A DNA stretch of 64,000 nucleotides from Leptospira weilii serovar Ranarum str. ICFT (GCF_000332415.1 NZ_AOHC02000052.1:124001-188000), one strand, 5' to 3'; shown: positions 1 to 9,545, numbered from the stretch's first letter. Notes: generated by a model from the sequence alone, not told the origin. Made by a program: numbers and translations.

Positions 1-389
1 ACCCATTCTAAGAATTTATCATAATTACGAATATAATCTTCCGCTTCATATCCTCTATCGCATAACACAAGCAAAACGGAATTAATGTTTAAATATTGTT
101 GTGTGGACCAAATACCCGGCGGGATTAGAAGACCATCGCTCATATCTTCAAGTAAGTGTTCAGTAATTGCAGTTCCATTATCACAAGTAACCTTAATCTT
201 TCCGTGTACACAAACTAACAATTGAGAACATTGCCGATGTGAATGTTCACCACGAATATCATTCACATTTGCGGTGACGGAAAATACCCTTTGGATTAAA
301 AAAGGAACCTGTTTATTGGATTCAAAAACACTTAGAGAACCGTTATCATCTGTAAAAAAAGGAAATCGAATAAAATTAGGTTCGATCAT
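1..389 (-). CDS. FdtA/QdtA-like sugar 3,4-ketoisomerase (cupin), C-terminus cut by window edge
   Basis: 129 codons are visible, starting from an ATG at 389; the 3' end lies outside the window. The translation is a small cupin with the metal-site-like run RGEHSHRQ at residues 46-53, typical of the WxcM/FdtA fold. Family members convert dTDP-4-keto-6-deoxyglucose to the 3-keto isomer, which a DegT-type aminotransferase then aminates to Fuc3N or Qui3N. A DegT-type aminotransferase lies at 3853-4950, consistent with that pairing. The start overlaps the end of the upstream epimerase by 14 bp, so the two are probably translated together. The fold assignment is fairly sure; the exact sugar product is inference. 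Confidence 0.75.
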   Translation of the reverse strand, partial: MIEPNFIRFPFFTDDNGSLSVFESNKQVPFLIQRVFSVTANVNDIRGEHSHRQCSQLLVCVHGKIKVTCDNGTAITEHLLEDMSDGLLIPPGIWSTQQYLNINSVLLVLCDRGYEAEDYIRNYDKFLEW

Positions 390-1329
390 GTATTTGTCTC
401 TCTTTTGATATGTAAGAATGACGAAGACCCGATTCTAATGAAAATCGAGGGCACCACATTGCCGCGCTCTTAAAAGAACTTACGTCGTAAATGACACTTC
501 TGTTATCGATCGGTGGACTATTTTTCGGAGGATCAACGTATTCGATATTCGATCGGATTCCGCCCATTTCGAAAGCAATGTTCACAGCGGTCTCAAAGGC
601 TTCTTTGATGGAATGAGATTTTCCAGTACCGATCAGGAAGTGTTTGCCATTTGTTTTATCTATACGATCCGCTGCATTCACGAAGGCGGAAACCACATCG
701 TCAATATGGATATAGTCTCTTAGAAACGAACCATCGCCGTAAATTTGGATCGTCTCCCCTCTTAACGCTCGATGAAAAACTTTATCTAAAATTCCGCGAT
801 CCTGTTCCTGACCGGGTTTAGTTCCGCCGTATACATTTGCTAAACGTAATATGCAACCAGAAACCCAACCTTCACGAACACATTGCTTTAGATAAAATTC
901 TGCGGAAAGCTTGCTAATGTCGTAAAAAGTCAGCGGTTCGTCTCGGAAAGTCTCATCAATGAGGGCTGTATCGTGCAATCCAGTTTGAGTGGTAGTACCT
1001 GCTAAAATTACAACCGGTCTTTTTTTTTGTTTTTTTAAACATAGAAGTAGATTTAAAAAACCAAGCAAATTGATTTGGAGATCCGATATAGGATCTGATT
1101 TAGCGCGCGGAACACTTGTTTGTCCGGCCAAATGATAAACGACATCGAATTCAGGTAAATCCAGATTTGATAAACCAGGATTATTCAAATCAAATTGAAT
1201 CCAATTTACTTGTTTATCTTTTTCTGCTTTATCACGACTTTGACAATAAACACTCACCTTCTCTCCGAGTAATTGTTCTTTTAGAGAATTACCGATAAAA
1301 CCTTTAGCTCCCGTAATTAGTACATTCAT
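376..1329 (-). CDS. NAD-dependent epimerase/dehydratase (extended SDR), 317 aa
   Basis: The Rossmann glycine motif TGAKGFIG is at residues 6-13. The catalytic triad region shows T/S around 112-114 and Y136-x3-K140 (YDISK). The length is usual for nucleotide-sugar epimerases, dehydratases and 4-reductases. Its neighbours make deoxysugar intermediates, so it probably works on an NDP-linked 4-keto or hexose sugar in the cytoplasm, perhaps as a 4-ketoreductase finishing a C-methylated sugar. The start ATG overlaps the stop of the upstream methyltransferase by 4 bp (ATGA), indicating translational coupling. Substrate and product cannot be read from the sequence. Confidence 0.85.
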   Translation of the reverse strand: MNVLITGAKGFIGNSLKEQLLGEKVSVYCQSRDKAEKDKQVNWIQFDLNNPGLSNLDLPEFDVVYHLAGQTSVPRAKSDPISDLQINLLGFLNLLLCLKKQKKRPVVILAGTTTQTGLHDTALIDETFRDEPLTFYDISKLSAEFYLKQCVREGWVSGCILRLANVYGGTKPGQEQDRGILDKVFHRALRGETIQIYGDGSFLRDYIHIDDVVSAFVNAADRIDKTNGKHFLIGTGKSHSIKEAFETAVNIAFEMGGIRSNIEYVDPPKNSPPIDNRSVIYDVSSFKSAAMWCPRFSLESGLRHSYISKERQIHDRT

Positions 1330-2249
1330 AAAATATCCGTATTTACATTCTTATAGATAACATGATGGTAATAAGAAAAAATATCCATAGGACAATCGTG
1401 TAGAACAACAAAAAATTTCGAAGGTTTAAAGGATTCTATATGCTGCTTGCGAGCTTGTCTAAGTTCTCTTTCATTGAAAATATCAATTAACTGTGTGGAC
1501 AAACCGAGTGAAAAAACCTCCGGCATTGGTTTCGAAATATCTGACTTAAGACCAATACTTTCCGGAGAATATTTACCAATCGGATTTTTAGAGTAAAAAT
1601 ATTTCGCCTTAGATACTATTTGTTCCATGTAACATTCAATCGTTTTCCTTGGCATTTCTTGAAAGGAATCAATATTAATCACTAGATCCTTATTTTTTAT
1701 TGAGCCAATATTTTCTGCCGAAATAAATTCTACTTTTTTAAACTCTTCATCGGATAAAACTTTTTTTAAATAAGCGGAACTTAAATTCAACATTTCAGGC
1801 AAATCAATGATAGTATAAGATTTTATAGAGTTAGATAATTTAATTAAACCCTGACAAGTTCTTCCGAAACCAGCCCCTATTTCAAGAATATTTTGACAGG
1901 ATTCTAAAGGTAGACTGGCCTCAAGAAATTCAAATTCTCCAACAGAAAAAAAATGATCCATATTTATTTCTGATACTACACCGAGATCCTCTCTCTCTAT
2001 AGTAATAAAAATGGGACTACCCAAATTCACATCGCCTAATTTATTGTACTTTATGAAAAAGGAATTCGATTTGCTATTACATCCATTTAATAATAGAAAT
2101 TTAAAAAATCGCATTGTTGGATCAAACGGATCCCAAACTGCTAAACAATTATTTGCGCTACCGGGCATCCTAAACGAATCTAAGAAATCATTATTGATAT
2201 TCTGAAATTTTGACTCCACTAAGTTTTTCCAGAGATTTGAAATTTCCAT
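1326..2249 (-). CDS. putative sugar O-methyltransferase, 307 aa
   Basis: A class I SAM-binding motif, ILEIGAGFGR, is at residues 121-130, and the acidic loop IIDLPEML is at 147-154. The long N-terminal part before the Rossmann domain and the C-terminal IYKN region resemble the 'putative sugar O-methyltransferase' group found in surface-polysaccharide clusters. The likely role is methylating a hydroxyl on a glycan residue or on an NDP-sugar. It is coupled to the downstream epimerase by a 4-bp overlap and separated from rfbC upstream by about 250 bp of AT-rich sequence in which I see no gene. Confidence 0.7.
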   Translation of the reverse strand: MEISNLWKNLVESKFQNINNDFLDSFRMPGSANNCLAVWDPFDPTMRFFKFLLLNGCNSKSNSFFIKYNKLGDVNLGSPIFITIEREDLGVVSEINMDHFFSVGEFEFLEASLPLESCQNILEIGAGFGRTCQGLIKLSNSIKSYTIIDLPEMLNLSSAYLKKVLSDEEFKKVEFISAENIGSIKNKDLVINIDSFQEMPRKTIECYMEQIVSKAKYFYSKNPIGKYSPESIGLKSDISKPMPEVFSLGLSTQLIDIFNERELRQARKQHIESFKPSKFFVVLHDCPMDIFSYYHHVIYKNVNTDIL

Positions 2250-2502
2250 AAATGGGTTTCCTTATTAGCAATTTGTATTTTTAGAAAAATAATAAACCTG
2301 ATACAAATCCAATGAACGAGATCGCTTGTATCACACAGTAGATAATAGTAAAGATTAAGAAAGTAAACTTTTGAAATTATCTCTCAAAGTATTTACACTA
2401 TTAAAGACGTTGATAAAATGAAAATCATTTGACTTCATTCCAGCTAAAAGGTGATCCGATAAAGTCGGAAGATTCTGTTCTTAAAATAAACATAGAAATA
2501 AT

Positions 2503-3033
2503 TTAAACGAAATCTTTTAAATAAGGAAGGTTCTGATCTTTTTTGGAAACAATAGGATTTTGAATTGGCCAGGAAATTCCAACGATCGGATCGGCATAAT
2601 TCAAACCTGCGTCGTCGCTAGGATCGTATTTTTCGCTAACTTTATAGTGTAGATCGACAAAATCCGACAGTGTACAAAATCCGTGAGCTAATCCAGGTGA
2701 CATGTACACTTGGCGAATTCCATCATCGCTTAATTCTATGCCGAACCATTTTCCAAAGGTTGAAGAGTTTTTTCGAATATCAACAACAACGTCAAAAATT
2801 TTTCCGCTCATTACTGTCAAAATCTGCGCCTGGGGGGTTTTCTTTGTAAAGTGCATTCCTCGAATTACATTCTTAACTGAATGTGAATGATTGTCCTGTA
2901 CGAATTCTTCCTTAATTCCAATCGATTTATATCGTTTCGTTTCATATGTTTCTAAAAAGAATCCTCTTTCGTCTTTGTGGATGCTTGGATAAAGAATTAA
3001 CAGACCTTCTAAAGGAGTCTTTTCAAATTTCAT
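2503..3033 (-). CDS. rfbC: dTDP-4-dehydrorhamnose 3,5-epimerase-like (RmlC family), 176 aa
   Basis: This is an RmlC-type cupin of normal length. The family pattern is clear: the QDNHSHS loop, RGMH with the probable catalytic base H61, DVVVDIR at 81-87, the PGLAHGF turn at 113-119, and Y130 as the probable catalytic acid. RmlC epimerises C3 and C5 of dTDP-4-keto-6-deoxyglucose for L-rhamnose and other L-sugars. The glutamine usually seen just after RGLHyQ is replaced (HFTKK), so a C5-only or C3-only epimerase acting on a branched sugar, as beside NovU/TylC3-type methyltransferases, is possible. The start ATG at 3033 is 25 bp after the upstream stop. Confidence 0.8.
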   Translation of the reverse strand: MKFEKTPLEGLLILYPSIHKDERGFFLETYETKRYKSIGIKEEFVQDNHSHSVKNVIRGMHFTKKTPQAQILTVMSGKIFDVVVDIRKNSSTFGKWFGIELSDDGIRQVYMSPGLAHGFCTLSDFVDLHYKVSEKYDPSDDAGLNYADPIVGISWPIQNPIVSKKDQNLPYLKDFV

Positions 3034-3058
3034 TGATTACATGTAACCTAAGATAGAA

Positions 3059-3823
3059 CTAATTTATTTTTTGAAAAACAACAGATAGAGAATATCTCAA
3101 TCTATATTCTTTCGGAAAATGATCCATCGGTTTGGGCTGATACTGACCTAAAATAGGAGTATTGAAAGGCTGTTTCAAAATTAAGCGATATCCTTTTTTA
3201 CTAACTTCCTTTCTAAACTTTTCAAAATTTAGAAATCGATGTGGAATTCTTTTTTCATAGCGAATTTGATTGGAAAAAAATTCTTCGTTGTTTCCAGCGT
3301 ATAAATCATCTACCAAAATAAATTTCGGCTTAACTTGTCCTATTATTTCCAGAAGATATTCATTCGTGGGAAAGTATTGAATGACACTGTTCGTATAGAA
3401 CAAATCACACGAACGAATTTTTTTATAATTTGTAAAGTATTGAACCTTACCTGAATGACCAAATCGTTTTGATCTGGATACAATATCAGGAACTTCTAAA
3501 ATAGAATATTTCTTAATCTTACTAAAAAGAGTAATGGAATTCAAATAATCATAAATCCAGCCCGAAGAGCCGCCCAGGTCCACAATGGATTTCGAATTTG
3601 TCAAAGAAATAACCGTCGGTAAATTTGTCGGCCTTGGTGGAACCGCAATTCCGAATTCTTTGATTTCGGATCGAAATGAGTTCAATTGATCCAGGATTCT
3701 TTCGAACCATCTTTCGTTTGAGAAACCTTTTTCTCCATCTGTACCGCCCGCAGAACGAACGGCTTCTTCCCAAGATAAAAAAACACCATCCCAGATTAAG
3801 AGCGGTTTTGAAGTTTGAGACAT
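3059..3823 (-). CDS. methyltransferase of the LIC12133 family, 254 aa
   Basis: The N-terminal stretch LLIWDGVFLSWEEA, followed by an asparagine/glutamate-rich helix and a weak SAM motif VDLGGSSG (residues 81-88), is the pattern of the 'putative methyltransferase, LIC12133 family' (TIGR04325), named after Leptospira. Members are found in O-antigen and capsule clusters. The target is unknown; methylation of a sugar hydroxyl or an intermediate is the usual guess. It sits between rfbC and the DegT aminotransferase, with short gaps of about 25-30 bp. Confidence 0.75.
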   Translation of the reverse strand: MSQTSKPLLIWDGVFLSWEEAVRSAGGTDGEKGFSNERWFERILDQLNSFRSEIKEFGIAVPPRPTNLPTVISLTNSKSIVDLGGSSGWIYDYLNSITLFSKIKKYSILEVPDIVSRSKRFGHSGKVQYFTNYKKIRSCDLFYTNSVIQYFPTNEYLLEIIGQVKPKFILVDDLYAGNNEEFFSNQIRYEKRIPHRFLNFEKFRKEVSKKGYRLILKQPFNTPILGQYQPKPMDHFPKEYRLRYSLSVVFQKIN

Positions 3824-3852
3824 TTTTTTATAAAGAACAATTCTTAAATTAT

Positions 3853-4950
3853 TTAGGAAAGAAAAGTAGAGATCGAGGAAATGACTTTCTCCACGTCTTC
3901 CAGCGGTAATTCCGGATACATTGGAAGGGAAAGTACAGTTCTCGATAATTCCTCCGTCACTTTCATCGAAGACGCCGTTTTAATCTTTCCGACATAAGCG
4001 GGCTGCAAATGAATTGGGCTCGGATAATGCACTCCGGGAAAAATATTCTCCGATTTTAGACGAGCGATCAGCGCTTCCCTACTTTTCACTTGAAGAACGT
4101 AAAGATGATATACGTGCTCAGCATTCGGATTCTTCGCCGGAATTCGAACCGCACTCCCTTGCAGAGCTTGATCGTATTTCTTAGCAATGATTCTACGTTT
4201 TCCATTATCAGAATCTAAATTACGAAGTTTTACTCTCAAAATGGCCGCTTGCAATTCGTCCAACCTGGAATTACGGCCTGCAAATTCGCTAATATATCGA
4301 TCTTTCCATCCGTATTCTCGAAGCATCTTCATCTTAGAGGCAAAGTGAAGATCATTGGTTGTTATAAGACCTGCGTCTCCAATGGCTCCTAAATTCTTAG
4401 TCGGATAACAACTAAAACAAGCGATGTCGCCTATACTACCCAATCGTTTTCCCTTCCACTTCGCCCCATGAGCTTGAGAAGTATCTTCAATTAAATAGAT
4501 TCCTTTTTGCTTACAGAAAACTTGTATCGCATCCAAATCAATGGACTGACCGTAGAGATGAACGGCAATCAGAGCTTTCGTATTTTTCGTAAAAACCTCT
4601 TCCAATTGGGAAGGGTCCAATGTAAAAAAATTAGGATCAACATCGACTAAGACTACCTTTGCGCCTACCGCTTCGATTGCAGCTACTGTCGCGACCGCAG
4701 TATGGGAAACCGTAATTACCTCGGAACCCGGCCCAATTTCCAAAGCACGTAACGCAATTTCCAAAGCGTCTGTGCCATTGGCGACCCCAACAGAATGTTT
4801 TGTGCCTATGTAGGATGCAAACTCCGCTTCCAAAGCTTCCACTTCCGGTCCTAGGATATATCGATTGCTATCTAAAACGGATGAAATCGCCTTTTGGATT
4901 TCATCTTTATAAGAATTATTTTGAGCTAGGGGATTTGCGCAAAGAATCAT
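3853..4950 (-). CDS. DegT/DnrJ/EryC1/StrS-type sugar aminotransferase, 365 aa
   Basis: This is a PLP-dependent fold type I sugar aminotransferase. Visible motifs are GTDALEIALRAL near 59-70, EDTSQAHGA at 155-163, and SCYPTKNLG with the Schiff-base lysine K185. It aminates a keto group of an NDP-sugar. The start is placed at 4950 because that ATG overlaps the upstream stop by 4 bp (ATGA) and begins the conserved N-terminus; the longer frame to 4989 lies wholly inside the upstream gene. With the FdtA-like gene at the window edge it would make a 3-amino-3,6-dideoxy sugar (inference). Confidence 0.88.
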   Translation of the reverse strand: MILCANPLAQNNSYKDEIQKAISSVLDSNRYILGPEVEALEAEFASYIGTKHSVGVANGTDALEIALRALEIGPGSEVITVSHTAVATVAAIEAVGAKVVLVDVDPNFFTLDPSQLEEVFTKNTKALIAVHLYGQSIDLDAIQVFCKQKGIYLIEDTSQAHGAKWKGKRLGSIGDIACFSCYPTKNLGAIGDAGLITTNDLHFASKMKMLREYGWKDRYISEFAGRNSRLDELQAAILRVKLRNLDSDNGKRRIIAKKYDQALQGSAVRIPAKNPNAEHVYHLYVLQVKSREALIARLKSENIFPGVHYPSPIHLQPAYVGKIKTASSMKVTEELSRTVLSLPMYPELPLEDVEKVISSISTFLS

Positions 4951-6179
4951 TTTACCACTACTCTTACAGAAGGAACATGAGTGATCCACTTACCGCCGGA
5001 TTGCATGAACGCCTGCTCGTTCGTCATAATTTCTTCCGAATGATTCCAAGCTAAAAGAAATGCATATTCCGGATAAGCGGATTTAAATTCAGAATATGCT
5101 TTTACCGGAATATGAACCCCTGGCGAATACTTTCCTTGTTTGATCGGAGTCGTATCAGATATGAAATCTATCAAATCGGGACCGATTCCACAATAATTGA
5201 ATATAGTCGTGCTCTTCGAAGTTGCAGCATAACCGACGACTCGTTTCCCTTGCGATTTGATTTCCTTTAAAAGAGAAACCAGATCGGTTTTCGATTTTTC
5301 TACGTTCTTTCGAAATTGAGTGAATGTTTCCAGTTTATCAAGTCCTTGCTGCTTTTCTTTTTCTAAAATTCTATGAACCGCTTCATTAATCGGATAAACA
5401 CCTTTGTGAGCCAAAACATATCTCATCGAACCGCCGTGCGTTTTTTGAGGCAATAAATCGATCAACTCGAGGCCATAAAGATTGAACAGATATTGAATGG
5501 AAAGGGCGGAAAATAAAAATACGTGCTCGTCATAAATCTGATCATAGGAAATTTTTTCAACGACGTCTCCTAAATAAGGGTCTTCAAACATCACTACGCC
5601 GGTCGGTTTTATAAGGGTCGCAATTCCTTTCACTACACTTTTAATATCGGGGATATGACACATAACGTTTGCAGCCAAAAACGCGTCCGCTTGCCCGTGT
5701 TTGTCTACAATTTTTTTCGCTACGTCAGCATCAAAGAATTCCGAAATCGTTCTTACTCCGTTCTGATTTGCGATCGCGGCCACATTTCGGGAAGGTTCTA
5801 TGCCTAAGTGATCGATGTTCTTTTGTGCGAAATTCTTAAGCATGATTCCGTCATTACAACCCAATTCGACGACAAAGGGTTTCTCTTTTGATAGAAACTT
5901 TGATCCGAGTATCAAATCGGCGAATTCTTTAAAATGTTTTTCCATGTATTTTGAGGTACTGGAGAAGAAAGCGTATTCTTGATGAAACATCTTCTCTGGT
6001 TCCGGTTGCTCAAGCAATTGCAGCATTTTGCTTGTTTCCGAAAATCCTACTTCCATTTGAAAAAAGTATTCATTTTTAAATTTATCTTCCGATAAAAAGC
6101 CGTTTCCCAGGGGCTGACGACCCAAATCTAATATCTTTTGCAACGGTTCATTGCAAACTCTACAGTTTTTTTCTTTCAT
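4947..6179 (-). CDS. SAM-dependent sugar C-methyltransferase (NovU/TylC3 type), atypical zinc site, 410 aa
   Basis: The three-part layout of NDP-sugar C-methyltransferases is present: an N-terminal cysteine region, a class I SAM domain with VELGCNDG at 104-111, and the C-terminal domain with GYAATSKSTT. These enzymes add a methyl carbon to C3 of a 4-keto sugar. The first zinc pair (C6, C9) is present, but where the second CxxC should be the sequence reads GFSETSK (S47, S50), so both cysteines are serine. The two sister genes in this window (12733-13956 and 14475-15656) keep all four cysteines. It is the first gene of the set running into the DegT aminotransferase, after a 210-bp AT-rich gap. 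Confidence 0.82.
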   Translation of the reverse strand: MKEKNCRVCNEPLQKILDLGRQPLGNGFLSEDKFKNEYFFQMEVGFSETSKMLQLLEQPEPEKMFHQEYAFFSSTSKYMEKHFKEFADLILGSKFLSKEKPFVVELGCNDGIMLKNFAQKNIDHLGIEPSRNVAAIANQNGVRTISEFFDADVAKKIVDKHGQADAFLAANVMCHIPDIKSVVKGIATLIKPTGVVMFEDPYLGDVVEKISYDQIYDEHVFLFSALSIQYLFNLYGLELIDLLPQKTHGGSMRYVLAHKGVYPINEAVHRILEKEKQQGLDKLETFTQFRKNVEKSKTDLVSLLKEIKSQGKRVVGYAATSKSTTIFNYCGIGPDLIDFISDTTPIKQGKYSPGVHIPVKAYSEFKSAYPEYAFLLAWNHSEEIMTNEQAFMQSGGKWITHVPSVRVVVK

Positions 6180-6389
6180 CTATAAACTCTTTAATTTTAA
6201 AGTTATTTAGTTTTCCATAATATTCATCTAATTGAATTCTAAAAATGCTTTCATTCTTAATAAAAAATCAGAAGTTATCTTACCTCGAATTTCTACTTTT
6301 TCTATAGAAATTGAAACAAAATTACTCCATTAAAAATTTTCAAATTTAACTTTAGCAAAACTTAAAACGATCATTTAACAAAAGCAAAG

Positions 6390-7508
6390 TTAGTCGTACT
6401 CTTTGAAGAGCAAAATATTTGCGTACAAATTCGAATGTTTTAAAGTTTGACGAACTTCATTTAATTCAGCCTTTACCCGCTCTATCTCTAAGTAATTTAA
6501 GCCTTTTGAAGTTAAAGTATTTAAAAGTTTTTTTTGCTTATATGTTCCGAACAAACGGCGAACGATAGAAAAATTTTTCGCCTTCATAATGATTCTTTTT
6601 AACCAAGAAGGCCGAGAAATACTTGTCATTGTTAGATAATTTTGAATAATATTTGGCATTGCGTCTACGTAAAGTTGCCGGAGCATTTTATTCAAATCAG
6701 AAGCAACCGGAGAAGTAGAAACTTTCTCAGCGCGACGTATTATTGCAGAAACCATAGATTGAAAGTCATTCATCCAGTCGGAAAAGAAAAGCCGATTGAT
6801 CCAAGGAGAGACAAGCGCGTGAGCCTCTGAACTCCCCAATTGACGTAGATAAGATGGTTGAGGGGAAAATATAATTTTACCTTTGATAATAAGAGATAAG
6901 TAAATAAATCTTTCCCAAACATCAAAATTTTTAAAATTTATCTCTTTGACTTCTTTAAAAATATCAATCCAAGCCTCGGTACGAGTAACTGAGTAAAGAA
7001 AATAATATGACCGATTTAGAAATTGTTTGACTCGCGTCATCGTATCAATCGCATCGTAATTAATCCCGTATTGATAAGAAAAATTATACATATCTCCCAT
7101 AATGGAATCGAAATCAGCACTTTTATCTCTAAGAGCAAAATTTAAAGAAGTAGAACAAACACTAATACAATCTGAATGAGTTTCAAAAAGCTTTTCCGCA
7201 GTATGTACGGCAGCAGGAAGTACAAAATCATCATTATCGGAAAACATCACATACGGGGTATCTATTTTTGTAATTATATCCGCCAACTTAAACCAATAGT
7301 CTTCTAATAAATTATCCTGATAACGAAAGTATTTATAGTTTAAATTTGGAAAGTTCTTAGGTTCAGAGAGTAAACGTTCAACTTTTAGATCAGTCCCTCC
7401 ATCGGCAATTACTATCTTAAAAGGCAATCGAATCCGATTGTGATGCCACATCCAACGGAAGGTATGCAATGGCCTTCCCTTTAAAGTAAGTAAAATTGTA
7501 ATATTCAT
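6390..7508 (-). CDS. glycosyltransferase, GT-A/family 2-like, 372 aa
   Basis: The N-terminus is a nucleotide-binding Rossmann-like start (ITILLTLKGRP, then VIADGGTD near 33-40). The acidic metal-binding motif is DNDD at 91-94, inside MFSDNDDF. This is the layout of GT-A inverting or retaining transferases that add one sugar to the growing lipid-linked O-unit at the cytoplasmic membrane. There is no signal peptide. The C-terminal 150 residues are basic and helical and match no family I recognise. About 57 bp separate it from the ABC transporter upstream. Donor and acceptor are unknown. Confidence 0.75.
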   Translation of the reverse strand: MNITILLTLKGRPLHTFRWMWHHNRIRLPFKIVIADGGTDLKVERLLSEPKNFPNLNYKYFRYQDNLLEDYWFKLADIITKIDTPYVMFSDNDDFVLPAAVHTAEKLFETHSDCISVCSTSLNFALRDKSADFDSIMGDMYNFSYQYGINYDAIDTMTRVKQFLNRSYYFLYSVTRTEAWIDIFKEVKEINFKNFDVWERFIYLSLIIKGKIIFSPQPSYLRQLGSSEAHALVSPWINRLFFSDWMNDFQSMVSAIIRRAEKVSTSPVASDLNKMLRQLYVDAMPNIIQNYLTMTSISRPSWLKRIIMKAKNFSIVRRLFGTYKQKKLLNTLTSKGLNYLEIERVKAELNEVRQTLKHSNLYANILLFKEYD

Positions 7509-7565
7509 ACAGTTAAATTTTCTTTGATATACATAGGATTTGATAACAATTATAAAATAAAATAA

Positions 7566-9362
7566 TTAATCATTTTTTTCAATGTCTTTCGAAGGGTTTT
7601 GTGTATTCAACATAGTATTTAGTAAGCCGCCAGCTTTGCGACTCAACGTTTTAAATGAGCCTTCTTCCACTAAATTTCCTTTTTGGAGAACATAAACTTG
7701 ATCAGCCTTCGCAATTGTAGATAACCTATGCGCGATAACTACAATAGTCGTCTGATGAGCGACTCTTTCAATGGATTGTTGAATTAACTTTTCGGATTCC
7801 GAATCTAAAGCACTCGTTGCTTCATCCAAAATCAGTAACTCAGGCTTTCGCAACAACGCTCGCGCCAACGCAATCCTCTGCCTTTGTCCACCGGAAAGTT
7901 TTACACCACGATCCCCGACTATTGTTTCAAGTCCAAGCGGAAGTTCTTTAACAAAATTTTCGGCATTGGCAAGAGAGAGAATATCCCAAAGATCTTTATC
8001 CTTAGCATTTTCAAATGACCATAGCAAATTTTCTCGAATTGTAGCATTAAATAAAAACGGATCCTGCGGAACATAGCCGATTTTTTCTCGAAAGCTGTTT
8101 TGTTTCCATTGATCTAATGGCATACCATCCAACAAAACTTGCCCCTGATCAGGAATCTGTAGACCCAAAATGAGATCTATCACAGTAGACTTACCTGCGC
8201 CTGATTCACCGACGAAAGCTGTCATTTTACTTTTACTTACAAAAAGGTTAATATCGTTAAGGGTATCAATACGACCGGGATAAGAAAAACTGACATTCTT
8301 GAATTCTATCCCATTTTGTAATATACTAAAATACTTGTTTCCTTCTTTTTCTTCAAATTTAGCCGCTCTATTTTTTAATAGAATAAGCTGTTCGTAACTT
8401 GGAAGAAAATTGCTAATAGTAATATTACTTTGCAGTAAAGAAGAAAGAATGGGAAGTGAAGAGAGAAGACTCCACATAACAGCTGCCAGTTCTGATATTA
8501 AAACGCCTTTAGATAAAGCCAAGCCCATCGCAACAACCGCAGAAAGCATCGCAAAAGGTTGGTACAATTTCGGAATCGCCGTAGTAAGAATCTGGGAACG
8601 TAAGGTGGTGCTAACGTGTTCATCAAATCTATTTAGATAGAGGTCACGAGCGTGATTCTGTTTTCCAAAACCTAAGATTAACCTTGCTGCGCCTAAAATT
8701 TCACTTAAAGTACCCATAACTACATTGGCTGTTTCCGTATTTTGTTTTCCTAAGCTATAACTCAACCTATGAAAAAGCAAGAAAGGTAAACCAAAAAGAA
8801 CGGATAAACCAATTGCGGAGACCGTTAGTTGAGCATTCAACCATAAAGGCACACTCAAATAAATAGCAAGTTGAATTATCTGAGCAAGCAAAGAAGCTAA
8901 ATGACCTAAAGAATCTCCGATAGTATTTAACTCTTTATTCATAGTGTTAAGCAATAAGCCGTTCTCGGAGCTACTAAAAAACTCCCACCTGGCTCTAAAA
9001 AAAATATGTAAGGTTTCACTTATTAAACTACGAACGACGGAATATTTAATACGCAAGATTGCGTATCTGAGAACAACATCTAATATACCTTTAATTAGAT
9101 TTGAAGAAAAGAATAGTAACCCGAAAGACCAAAATCCAATAGGAAGATTAGAATATCCGAATATAGAAGTGACAATTTTGGTAATTTGACTCGGTTTTTG
9201 CAAGGATTGATCTAATAAAAAATCCGCTAAGGGGACCAACGAAAATACTGACGCCGCCGCCATCGAACCTTCAATAATCAGAACGAAGAATAGCCATAAA
9301 AATTGTTTAAAATTTTTAATGATAAAGTCAGAGAAAATAAATATAATAGATTTTTTTTTCAT
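7566..9362 (-). CDS. ABC exporter, fused transmembrane and ATPase domains (MsbA/PglK type), 598 aa
   Basis: The N-terminal half (to about 325) has six hydrophobic segments. The C-terminal half has Walker A GESGAGKS at 385-392, the signature LSGGQRQ at 489-495, Walker B LLILDE at 509-514, and an H-loop (IAHRLS). This is a homodimeric lipid or lipid-glycan flippase. In a glycan locus with no visible Wzx it is the best candidate in this window to flip an undecaprenyl-linked oligosaccharide, as PglK does, but a different lipid substrate is possible. A 183-bp AT-rich gap lies upstream. Confidence 0.88.
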   Translation of the reverse strand: MKKKSIIFIFSDFIIKNFKQFLWLFFVLIIEGSMAAASVFSLVPLADFLLDQSLQKPSQITKIVTSIFGYSNLPIGFWSFGLLFFSSNLIKGILDVVLRYAILRIKYSVVRSLISETLHIFFRARWEFFSSSENGLLLNTMNKELNTIGDSLGHLASLLAQIIQLAIYLSVPLWLNAQLTVSAIGLSVLFGLPFLLFHRLSYSLGKQNTETANVVMGTLSEILGAARLILGFGKQNHARDLYLNRFDEHVSTTLRSQILTTAIPKLYQPFAMLSAVVAMGLALSKGVLISELAAVMWSLLSSLPILSSLLQSNITISNFLPSYEQLILLKNRAAKFEEKEGNKYFSILQNGIEFKNVSFSYPGRIDTLNDINLFVSKSKMTAFVGESGAGKSTVIDLILGLQIPDQGQVLLDGMPLDQWKQNSFREKIGYVPQDPFLFNATIRENLLWSFENAKDKDLWDILSLANAENFVKELPLGLETIVGDRGVKLSGGQRQRIALARALLRKPELLILDEATSALDSESEKLIQQSIERVAHQTTIVVIAHRLSTIAKADQVYVLQKGNLVEEGSFKTLSRKAGGLLNTMLNTQNPSKDIEKND

Positions 9363-9545
9363 TTTTCAATATAGTTTAATCAGATTAGGCGTCGGAAAAA
9401 GGCTTTTGAAGAATTTCATATTTCGTAAATATTTTCTTTTAAATTAAACATTATAATATCTTTTAGAAACCTCTGTAAATTGAATTTTAAAGAGTATTAA
9501 CTGAACCGTTTCGTGATTAAAAATTTGGTATTCAATAGTGATTCT

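Noticed and set aside
4948..4989. Longer start for the DegT aminotransferase
   Set aside because: The extension lies inside the upstream gene in another frame and is cysteine-rich without conservation; ATGA overlap at 4950 is the better start.
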